NCBI GenBank assembly: GCA_040901795.1
Contig: JBBDYH010000149.1
Coordinates: 1-13,344, forward strand
Length of the DNA: 13,344 bases
Direction: 5' to 3'
DNA from: JBBDYH01 sp040901795
Lineage (GTDB): Bacteria > Planctomycetota > Planctomycetia > Pirellulales > JALHPA01
Notes under the pieces: generated by a model
The model's database searches: none
What the model was told of the DNA's origin: nothing
Seen by the model: the letters and a program-made list of their open reading frames with translations, nothing else
Shown: piece after piece, positions 7,376 through 13,344 of the stretch
Layout: each line of letters begins with the position of its first letter
How positions within the stretch are numbered: the first letter of the stretch is position 1
Position numbers and translations under genes: made by a program

Positions 7376-7981
7376 CTACGCCTTCTTCTCCTCGACGCCC
7401 AATTCCTTCAATTTGGCGCTGATGTCTTTGCCGTGGCTCTTGGGCTGCACCTTCTTCTCGATGTGCAGAATCTTGCCGTCTTCGCCGATGTAAAACGTCC
7501 AGCGCCACGGCACCTCGCGTTTTGCGTCCACGACGCCGTACGCTTCCGCGATCTTCTTACTGGGGTCGCTGAGAATCGGGTAGTCCAGGTCGAGCGACTC
7601 TGCGAACTTCTTGTTCACCTCCGGCGTGTCAGTGCTGGCCGTAAAGTAGGCCACGTCGAACTCGCGGATCGCGTCGCCATCGGCCTTCATGCTTTTGCAC
7701 TCGGCAGTGCAACCGCCGGTAAAGGCCTTGGGGAACCAGGCAATCACCACCGCCTTCTTGCCGGCAAAGTCCTTGAGCGAGTAAGTCTTGCCGTCCGATC
7801 CGGGCAGCTTGAAGTCGGGCGCCTTATCTCCGACTTTGAGTTCGGATGGGATTCGCTGATAACTAATCAAGACCGATCGATCGTCGACCGGTTGACCGCG
7901 GAATTGAGCCCCCGCCGTCGTGAACGAAACAGCGACCAGAGCCATGGCAGCAATCGGCGCTGCAAAGGACAACAGTTTCAT
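7376..7981 (-). CDS. Exported peroxiredoxin (AhpC/TSA, PrxQ/BCP-like)
   Basis: A 201-residue thiol peroxidase that reduces peroxides through a cysteine sulfenic acid. The signal peptide is residues 1-25 (cleavage after AGA25). The thioredoxin-like fold starts with VGDKAPDFKLPGSDGKTYSL (50-69), characteristic of the family. The active site PKAFTGGC (84-91) fits PxxxT/SxxC, with Cys91 peroxidatic and Thr88 supporting; Arg160 in PWRWTF is the conserved activating arginine. A second cysteine, Cys95, lies four residues on, where PrxQ/BCP proteins often have theirs five residues on, so an intramolecular disulfide is plausible but the spacing is unusual. AGGTG lies 5 bases upstream of the ATG. It is the first gene of the minus-strand group and likely protects envelope proteins from peroxide. 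The electron donor is not evident. Confidence 0.93.
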   Translation of the reverse strand: MKLLSFAAPIAAMALVAVSFTTAGAQFRGQPVDDRSVLISYQRIPSELKVGDKAPDFKLPGSDGKTYSLKDFAGKKAVVIAWFPKAFTGGCTAECKSMKADGDAIREFDVAYFTASTDTPEVNKKFAESLDLDYPILSDPSKKIAEAYGVVDAKREVPWRWTFYIGEDGKILHIEKKVQPKSHGKDISAKLKELGVEEKKA

Positions 7982-8005
7982 GTTTGCACCTGCGTAGAAG
8001 AACCG

Positions 8006-8036
8006 AGTATAGGGATGGCTTCTCGTCCGGCGTCAT
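8006..8036 (-). promoter_or_regulatory. Candidate promoter for the peroxiredoxin-hydrolase-RraA group
   Basis: On the minus strand a good -10 (TATACT, 8011-8006) is preceded by ATGACG (8036-8031, 4 of 6 for TTGACA) with a 19-base spacer. The -10 lies 24 bases upstream of the peroxiredoxin ATG, leaving a short leader with its own ribosome-binding site. The long spacer makes this tentative. Confidence 0.35.
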
Positions 8037-8083
8037 TCTAAACGACCGACGACGCGTCATCAAACCAATGATCCCAACGTGTA

Positions 8084-8145
8084 GGGTGGGACGAGCCCGC
8101 GGCGGGCGAAGGCCCACCAAGCACTCCCGCGAGCTCGTCCCACCC
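8084..8145. repeat. 13-bp inverted repeat element in the gap between two minus-strand genes
   Basis: GGGTGGGACGAGC (8084-8096) and GCTCGTCCCACCC (8133-8145) are perfectly complementary and enclose 36 bases that include a smaller CCCGC / GCGGG stem. It lies 22 bases downstream of the stop codon of the Asp/Arg-rich protein and upstream of the peroxiredoxin promoter candidate. It resembles dispersed planctomycete intergenic repeats, and the long stem may end or stabilise the upstream transcript. Confidence 0.7.
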
Positions 8146-8167
8146 CGGACGAAACACACAGCTCAAC

Positions 8168-9670
8168 TCAATCGCGGCGATTTACGTCGCTATTATCGTC
8201 TTCGAACCCGCCGTTCAAGCGGTCATCAAAACGATCGTCGAAGCGCTGTCGGTTCTGCATGGTGCGCTCAAAGGCATTGTCCAAACCGCGGTTCGTGCGG
8301 CCCGTACGCTCCTCGAAGCGCTGACGATTCAGGTCGATCTGTTCGTTCGCCCGGTCCAGACCGCGGAAGCCGCTACGACGAGCACCCGTCGGCAGGCCGC
8401 TGCGAACGTCCCGATCGAACCTCGTCCGATCGCTGAGATCACCGCTCCGGCGATCGACGGACCGATCGAGGTTGATCCCGCCAGGCGGTGGCGCGATATC
8501 CAGGCCGCGAGTGACGCCGCCCATCCGGCTATTCAGCCGATCCCGGTTGATATCGAGTTGTCTCCCCGCTCGATCCAGACCTTGCGCCGCCCGGCTCCGG
8601 GCTGTGGCACTGGGGCCAAAATCGCGCTGGTCGTTCAAACGTCCGACGACTTGCCGAAACGAGTCCTGCTCCAACGTGCCGACTCCCACGTCGCCGCCGT
8701 TGAGCCGGTCTTGCGAGCGACCATTGTCGGCGCCGCGCCGATCGTTGCGGCCTTGCGAAGACCTTCCATCGCGTTGCGGATTGTCGCGCCGCAGGTCAGT
8801 GCGACGGTTGCTCTCGCCGTTGGAAAACTCGCCCCGATCGTCGAAGCTATTCTCCGATCCATTGTCGAACCGATTATTCGATCCATTGCGGAAACCATCG
8901 TTGAACTGGTCATCTGAACGGTCACTCGCACGATCTTCGAAGCCGGTGCGTTCATTATCCAGATCCGCCCGACCACGCGACGTGTCGCCGCCGCCGTTGC
9001 CTATCCGGCGGTTGTCCGATCCATCGCGGAAACCATCGTTGAACTGGTCATCTGAACGGTCACTCGCACGATCTTCGAAGCCGGTGCGTTCATTATCCAG
9101 CCGACCACGCGACGTGTCGGCGCCGCCGTTGCCCATCCTGCGGTTGTCCGGTCGATCGCGAAAGGCGTCGCGGTCCAAATTGCTGGCCGTGGAGCGGCGC
9201 TGCCCGCCGACACCACGCTGGTCCTGCATGCCGGACCGGCTCCTGCGGGGGGAATCCATCCGCAGATCAGTCTGGTCACCCGATCGGTCGAGATCGCGGC
9301 GATTGTCAATGCGGCCGCGAGAGCGGTTCATACCAGAGCGATTGTCGAAACCTCCTGCCGATTGGCTATTACGGTTGCCCGCACGATCATTCAGCGTGCC
9401 TTGGCGGGCTCGATTGCCATTGAGACGATTCTGCGCCTGATCGAGCCCCGGGGACTGCCCAGACAAGCCATTGCGGCCCGCATCCCCGATGCCTGGCTGT
9501 CCGCTTACCCCAAGGCCGCCCGCGCTAGCGCCCGTATTTTGGCCGCCGGTTATGCCAACACCCGCGCCGGCGCCTCCTCCGGCCTGGCCCAACGAGCGGT
9601 CAATGGGGATGCCGACCAACCAGCCGCCCAAAGCGGCACAAACGATGGTTCTCATCAATCGTTGATTCAT
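8168..9670 (-). CDS. Exported Asp/Arg/Asn/Gly-rich repeat protein, unknown function
   Basis: A 500-residue low-complexity protein of no family I recognise. Residues 1-30 form a signal peptide (hydrophobic 8-22). Residues 31-75 are Gly/Ala-rich, and 80-350 are rich in Asp, Arg, Asn, Gly and Ser with many DNR, RSD and DDR pieces, probably disordered and densely charged of both signs. Residues 175-218 and 219-264 are near-identical tandem units. Residues 364-391 and 437-464 form a second, diverged repeat (GLDRA-x2-Q-x-D-x-NR-x-R ... RGLD), likely helical. The start is firm: GGAGGAG lies 8 bases upstream of the ATG. Strand choice rests on that site and the signal peptide, because long frames are also open on the opposite strand. 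Alternating opposite charges suggest phase separation, mineral or polyanion binding, but nothing proves a role. It is transcribed divergently from the 9984 gene. Confidence 0.8.
   Translation of the reverse strand: MNQRLMRTIVCAALGGWLVGIPIDRSLGQAGGGAGAGVGITGGQNTGASAGGLGVSGQPGIGDAGRNGLSGQSPGLDQAQNRLNGNRARQGTLNDRAGNRNSQSAGGFDNRSGMNRSRGRIDNRRDLDRSGDQTDLRMDSPRRSRSGMQDQRGVGGQRRSTASNLDRDAFRDRPDNRRMGNGGADTSRGRLDNERTGFEDRASDRSDDQFNDGFRDGSDNRRIGNGGGDTSRGRADLDNERTGFEDRASDRSDDQFNDGFRNGSNNRFDNGSENSFDDRGEFSNGESNRRTDLRRDNPQRDGRSSQGRNDRRGADNGRSQDRLNGGDVGVGTLEQDSFRQVVGRLNDQRDFGPSATARSRAAQGLDRAGRQLDINRDRLNSRMGGVTRGLDIAPPPGGINLDRSVDRRSGDLSDRTRFDRDVRSGLPTGARRSGFRGLDRANEQIDLNRQRFEERTGRTNRGLDNAFERTMQNRQRFDDRFDDRLNGGFEDDNSDVNRRD
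8879..9148 (-). repeat. In-frame tandem duplication within the Asp/Arg-rich gene
   Basis: Two adjacent units, 9017-9148 (132 bases, 44 residues) and 8879-9016 (138 bases, 46 residues), differ by a two-codon insertion (Ala-Asp) and a few substitutions. The segments 8888-8962 and 9026-9100 are identical over 75 bases, including third codon positions, which points to a recent duplication or to gene-conversion-like homogenisation. Confidence 0.9.
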
Positions 9671-9983
9671 GACGTACTCTCCTCCACAAATCGGTGGTGG
9701 TTTCGTTTCCTGGATGGCAGAGGCAGCGTGGTTCTACCAGTGAACTCTGCTTCGACGTGAAACCCAGATGCAACGCGGATGCCGCACGGTCGTGCTGTAA
9801 CGATGCTGCCGCTTGTGTCGATCGGGCACGACCTTGCTTGTACTTGTGGACTTGGCCAATTACGCTGGAGTTTTACCTGCATTTCATCGGCAGGCGCTCT
9901 GGCACGGCGGCCGTCTCGGGCAAAGGCATCCATTTCCGATTCCGAAAACCATTGGTTCCGGTCCACGGCCGGTCATTTGCTTT
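9671..9983. other. Divergent intergenic region between two exported-protein genes
   Basis: These 313 bases should carry the promoters for both flanking genes. I see no convincing -35/-10 pair. Visible items are the ribosome-binding site at 9679-9685, a small palindrome GCACG-GT-CGTGC at 9784-9795, and an 8-base inverted repeat GGTCGTGC / GCACGACC (9788-9795, 9826-9833). The frame of the large gene stays open back to a TTG at 9813, but that stretch does not look like coding sequence. Confidence 0.5.
9679..9685 (-). promoter_or_regulatory. Strong Shine-Dalgarno site deciding the start at 9670
   Basis: GGAGGAG on the minus strand, 8 bases before the ATG. It settles both the strand and the start codon of the Asp/Arg-rich gene. 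Confidence 0.85.
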
Positions 9984-12900
9984 ATGCCACAACCGATTAC
10001 TCGCCGACTGCGTCAATTCTCCGGTGCTCTCATGTCGCCGTTTCGTTCTTCACCCACCAGCCCTTCGCGGCGGCAATGGCAGCGGTTGGCGATCGAGCAG
10101 CTCGAGAGTCGCCGCGTGATGGCCGCGCCTGACATTCTCAATTTGCCCACGTCGGTGACACTCCAGGCGGGTGCGCCGTTGCAGATCGCGCTGGACGGCG
10201 TTGACGCTGACGGCGATGCGCTGACCTATACGTTCAGCATCCCGACGGAGTTTCAGGACGACCTGGCTGCCGAGCTGCGGATGGGCAAGAGTGTCGAGAT
10301 TGAAGTGGAACACGCCAGCAGCGGCGCTGGCGATCCGGCGTTCACCGGCTCGATGTTGTTCCAGCTCTTCGAGGACTTGGCGCCGCGAACCACCGAACAG
10401 TTTTTGACCCTGGCCGAACGGAATCCATCGTTCTTCGAGGACATCATTTTCCATCGTGTGATTGAGAACTTCGTGATCCAAGGTGGCGATCCGACCGGGA
10501 CCGGCAGCGGCGGTTCCAATCTGAGTGACTTCGATGACGAGTTCCACGCCGACCTGCAGCACACGGCGCGGGCCCTGTTGTCGATGGCGAAGAGTGAGGA
10601 CGACACGAATAACTCGCAATTCTTTGTGACCTTGGATCCCGCGCGGCACCTGGACTTCAATCATTCGATCTTCGGCATGCTGGTGGAAGGCGACGCGGTG
10701 CTCGAGCAGATCGCCAATGTGGCGGTCTCGCCAAACGACCCGAGCCAGCCGGAGTCGCCTCAAAACCCCCGAACTCGACCGACGTCCCCGGTAACGATGA
10801 CGGATGTCACAGTCTCAGAGGACATACAAAACGGCGCGTTTACGTTGAAGACGTTGGACAACAGCTTTACCGGCATGGTGAACGTCAACGTGACGGTGAG
10901 CGACGGGACCAGCCAGGTCACCAAGACGATCGCCGTCAATGTGGTCGCTGACACGACCGAAAACCAGCCATTCTTGCAGCCGATCAATCCTATCACGACG
11001 ATGGTGAACACGCCGGTGACGGTGACGATACCGTTTACCGACGTGGATGGCGGCTCGGCCGCGATCTTCGAAATTGACAACGAGCCCCCCAATCCGAATC
11101 TGGGATTGAGCATCGATCCGGCGACCGGTGTGTTGACGGTGACGCCGCAGAACGGGCTTGTCGGAGTCCACCACGTTCTCGTCGGTGTGCGGAACGCCAC
11201 CTCAGGTTTTGACGTTCAAGATGTGCCGATCTACATTTCGCCAGCCGCGCCGGGTACGCCAAATCTGGCCGACGCTTCCGATACGGGCGGCAACACGACC
11301 GACAACATTACCCGGCTCGACAACTCCACGACGGCGGGGGTGCTGCAGTTCACCGTCGGCAACGTCGTGGCGGGCGCCGAAGTGCGCTTGATGGTGGGGA
11401 ACAGTGTGATCGGCCAGGCCATCGTGCCGACGGGCGCGACCTCGGTCACCATCCCAACCAACGGCTCATTCGATCTGACCGACGGACAGCACACGATCAC
11501 TGCCGTGCAAATGCTGAATGATCAGGACGTAGACGTCGGCAACCTGGAAACCACGGTCGACCTGACGAGCACCGCCTCGCAGGCGGTTACGCTGACCGTC
11601 GATACGACTCCGCCCGTCATCACCTCGACCGCCGTCCTGGAAGCTCAAGTGGGTGCGTCCTATACGTACAACGTTCAATCGGCTGAGGAGGGGAGCGCAG
11701 GTTTTGTCTATGCGTTGGTCGAGTCGCCCACCGGCGCGACCATTAATTTTACGACCGGCGTGATTTCTTGGGTTCCCAGCGCCGCTCAGGAAGGCGATCA
11801 AGAGTTCACAGTTCGTGCGACCGATCCGGCGGGCAACACGGTTGACCAGGAGTTTACGGTCAGCGTGGATCCGTCCGACACTGCAGCGCCGGAGATTGCC
11901 ACAATCACCGATAAGACGGTCGACGCGGAGGACCTGCTCACGTTTGTCGTAACGGCGACGGATGAGGATACGGACGAAGAGGAGCTGGTGTTCTCGCTGA
12001 CGAGTGCCCCGGCTGGCGCGACGATTGACCCCGATACAGGCGAAGTCAGGTGGACGCCGACAGCGGCCCAGGGAGGCCAAACGCATACCATCACCGTGCG
12101 CGTGAGCGACGGAACTAATATCGACGAAGAGACGTTTGATGTGAACGTGATTCCGCGGCCGACGACATTCAAAGTCGTTAACGGCGACCTGATCGTCGCG
12201 GGCACCCCCGGCAACGATCAGCTCACGATCAGCGGCACGGAAGTGCTGGGGCAGTACACCGTTTCCGGCTCGCTGGGCACTGAGACGGTCAACGGCGTGA
12301 TCGCGGGCATCCAACTCAACCTGGGCGACGGCGACGATCAGGTTACGCTCAACAACATCTATGCGGCCGGGTCGATCGTGATCGACTTGGGTGAAGGCGA
12401 CGACGTTGCGCGGCTAGGTCGCGACGCCACCGTTTCCTCGGCGCAAAACTTGTCGATCAACTTTGGCGGCGGCAACGACCAGTTGCACATGCAGCGTGTA
12501 TATATCGCCGGCGACCAAACGATCGACGGCGGCGCCGGCGACGACATGTTGGTGATCGCGGGCTTCGCCGAGGCGCCGCAGTTCTGGCTGGGCAGCTCCT
12601 CGGCCGGGGCGACGACGCTTCAAGGAGGCGAGGGCGATGACAGCATGCAGGTGAGTTACTCGTTTGTCGTTGGGCCGCTGACAATGGACGGCGGCAACGG
12701 AAACGACGCGATTAGTCTCGTCGCCTCGGCCACGAGCGGCGGAGTGATGGTCACGGGCCTGGATGGCCACGACCTGCTGGCGATCGATACCAACTACTTT
12801 GTCACCACACTAGTGCTCAATGGCGGGACGGGCAGCGACATCTTGCTGTTGAAGAACTCGATCGTACTGCAATCGGCCACGCTTTCCGGCGCCGACGGCA

Positions 12901-13166
12901 GCGACTCGACCGAAGTGAACAACGCGATCATGCGGGGGCTGATGATCAACGCGGGAACCGGACACGACGCCGTCGCCATCCGTGCGTCGCTGATGGAGAA
13001 CCTTTTCGCTGATCTGGGCGACGGCGACGACTCGTTGATCCTGCATGCCAATCGGATCTTCGGCCGGGCGGACGTTGAAGGCGGCCCAGGCCTCAGCGAT
13101 CGGCTGAGTGACCAGGGGAACCTGATGCACGGCGCACGCAAGCGACGGTTTGAATTGTTCGGCTAG
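9984..13166 (+). CDS. Large exported protein: cyclophilin domain inside a cadherin-like domain, Ig-like domains, 22-residue acidic repeats
   Basis: A 1060-residue surface or secreted protein. Residues 36-48 (IEQLESRRVMAA) fit the LEPR-XLL-type export segment of planctomycete giant proteins. Residues 49-105 start a cadherin-like domain (DADGDALTYTFS). Residues 122-248 are a cyclophilin peptidyl-prolyl isomerase with FHRVIENFVIQGGD (Arg158, Phe163, Gln166) and NNSQFF (Gln212, Phe213); His222 replaces the usual cyclosporin-contact Trp, and His227 is kept. Residues 269-325 (ENG/QNGAFTL to VTVSDGTSQVTKTIAVNV) complete the cadherin-like domain. Ig-like domains follow at about 326-421 and 425-541, then two He_PIG-like domains (544-631, 635-723). 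Residues 780-1043 carry acidic Gly-Asp repeats every 22 residues, ending in a basic tail. I chose the ATG at 9984; the ATG at 10032 is nearly as likely, as neither has a Shine-Dalgarno. It may fold or bind extracellular proteins. Confidence 0.9.
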   Translation: MPQPITRRLRQFSGALMSPFRSSPTSPSRRQWQRLAIEQLESRRVMAAPDILNLPTSVTLQAGAPLQIALDGVDADGDALTYTFSIPTEFQDDLAAELRMGKSVEIEVEHASSGAGDPAFTGSMLFQLFEDLAPRTTEQFLTLAERNPSFFEDIIFHRVIENFVIQGGDPTGTGSGGSNLSDFDDEFHADLQHTARALLSMAKSEDDTNNSQFFVTLDPARHLDFNHSIFGMLVEGDAVLEQIANVAVSPNDPSQPESPQNPRTRPTSPVTMTDVTVSEDIQNGAFTLKTLDNSFTGMVNVNVTVSDGTSQVTKTIAVNVVADTTENQPFLQPINPITTMVNTPVTVTIPFTDVDGGSAAIFEIDNEPPNPNLGLSIDPATGVLTVTPQNGLVGVHHVLVGVRNATSGFDVQDVPIYISPAAPGTPNLADASDTGGNTTDNITRLDNSTTAGVLQFTVGNVVAGAEVRLMVGNSVIGQAIVPTGATSVTIPTNGSFDLTDGQHTITAVQMLNDQDVDVGNLETTVDLTSTASQAVTLTVDTTPPVITSTAVLEAQVGASYTYNVQSAEEGSAGFVYALVESPTGATINFTTGVISWVPSAAQEGDQEFTVRATDPAGNTVDQEFTVSVDPSDTAAPEIATITDKTVDAEDLLTFVVTATDEDTDEEELVFSLTSAPAGATIDPDTGEVRWTPTAAQGGQTHTITVRVSDGTNIDEETFDVNVIPRPTTFKVVNGDLIVAGTPGNDQLTISGTEVLGQYTVSGSLGTETVNGVIAGIQLNLGDGDDQVTLNNIYAAGSIVIDLGEGDDVARLGRDATVSSAQNLSINFGGGNDQLHMQRVYIAGDQTIDGGAGDDMLVIAGFAEAPQFWLGSSSAGATTLQGGEGDDSMQVSYSFVVGPLTMDGGNGNDAISLVASATSGGVMVTGLDGHDLLAIDTNYFVTTLVLNGGTGSDILLLKNSIVLQSATLSGADGSDSTEVNNAIMRGLMINAGTGHDAVAIRASLMENLFADLGDGDDSLILHANRIFGRADVEGGPGLSDRLSDQGNLMHGARKRRFELFG
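12321..13112 (+). repeat. 66-base (22-residue) acidic beta-repeat array
   Basis: Eleven turn motifs of the form GGxGxDxLxV follow one another: LGDGDDQV, LGEGDDVA, FGGGNDQL, GGAGDDML, GGEGDDSM, GGNGNDAI, GLDGHDLL, GGTGSDIL, GADGSDST, AGTGHDAV, LGDGDDSL. The spacings are 22, 25, 22, 32, 22, 22, 22, 22, 21 and 21 residues. Each unit has a second hydrophobic strand about 10 residues on. This is one turn motif per roughly 22-residue coil, unlike the nine-residue tandem RTX repeat. A calcium-binding right-handed beta-helix is my inference. Confidence 0.8.
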
Positions 13167-13274
13167 TGTAGCCCTCTCGCTCCGCGAGAGGATGCATCAT
13201 CACGCGGAGCGTGATGACTACACTCTCGTTCCCAGGCTCCGCCTGGGAACGCGCTGTCTGGCAGGCTCTGCCTG
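13162..13274 (+). repeat. Cluster of four hairpins with related loop cores
   Basis: Hairpin 1: CCTCTCGC-TCC-GCGAGAGG (13173-13191). Hairpin 2: TCATCACGC-GGA-GCGTGATGA (13197-13217). Hairpin 3: CGTTCCCAGGC and GCCTGGGAACG around TCC (13227-13251). Hairpin 4: CAGGC-TCT-GCCTG (13262-13274). AGTGTAG (13165-13171) also pairs with CTACACT (13218-13224), closing hairpins 1 and 2 into a three-way junction. The TAG stop of the large gene (13164-13166) is inside the first element. Bases 13162-13191 equal the reverse complement of 61-90. Bases 13275-13344 hold nothing I can assign. Confidence 0.85.
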
Positions 13275-13344
13275 GGCTGGGCGAAATTTGGTGTTTAGGG
13301 GCGAAGTGGTATTTGTGTTTTGGCGGGTTTTTGTTCCGCTATGG

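Noticed and set aside
8472..9440. A 322-residue open frame on the plus strand opposite the Asp/Arg-rich gene
   Set aside because: Low-complexity Arg/Ser/Pro translation with no signal peptide, no ribosome-binding site and no domain; the minus strand has a strong Shine-Dalgarno and a signal peptide. It is open only because the repetitive GC-rich codons lack stops in this frame.
9784..9833. Operator made from the GGTCGTGC / GCACGACC inverted repeat
   Set aside because: Eight bases separated by 30 is weak, overlaps another small palindrome, and could arise by chance in GC-rich DNA.
9813..9983. N-terminal extension of the large protein back to a TTG
   Set aside because: The extra 57 residues do not resemble a signal or domain, and the export segment ESRRVMAA expected near the N-terminus fits the ATG at 9984 or 10032.
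12162..13112. Classical RTX toxin or type I secretion substrate
   Set aside because: The nine-residue tandem periodicity is absent, and no type I exporter genes lie in the window.
13162..13274. CRISPR-like array
   Set aside because: The units are individual hairpins with different stems and no uniform spacers; no cas genes are nearby.

Overview
The window looks like chromosomal DNA of a planctomycete, most likely a Pirellulales-type genome. The grounds are high GC, a giant exported protein opening with an LEPR-XLL-like segment (ESRRVMAA), many exported proteins of unknown role, stand-alone HEAT-repeat lipoproteins, and gaps filled with short palindromic dispersed repeats. Eight protein-coding genes are supported. 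I see no rRNA, tRNA, CRISPR array, insertion sequence, phage gene or recognisable defence system.

Layout. 61-1010 (minus): a histone-deacetylase-family deacetylase bracketed by two small palindromic repeats. 1310-4951 (plus): two exported proteins in tandem, a secreted alpha-helical protein with a Gly/Tyr-rich tail and a HEAT-repeat lipoprotein. 4952-5302: a convergent gap with nested hairpins. 5303-7981 (minus): a compact three-gene group (peroxiredoxin, then alpha/beta hydrolase, then RraA-family protein), all with export signals. 8168-9670 (minus): an Asp/Arg/Asn/Gly-rich exported protein with internal duplications. 9984-13166 (plus, divergent from it): a 1060-residue surface-type protein with a cyclophilin domain set inside a cadherin-like domain, further Ig-like domains and a C-terminal 22-residue acidic repeat. 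13162-13344: a cluster of hairpin repeats.

Seven of the eight products carry export signals, so most of the window serves the cell envelope or exterior; only the deacetylase looks cytoplasmic. The peroxiredoxin, hydrolase and RraA genes are spaced tightly enough (43 and 29 bases) to be co-transcribed and could form an extracytoplasmic catabolic and protective module, but no substrate can be read from the sequence.

The most unexplained signals are in the non-coding DNA. A 30-base palindromic repeat supplies the stop codon of the genes at both ends of the window. A second palindromic element sits 11-13 bases upstream of two start codons that lack a Shine-Dalgarno sequence, while the other genes have one. 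A hairpin cluster keeps its loop core while its stems change. I did not find a system I could call clearly new; these repeats and the 22-residue repeat protein are the best leads.
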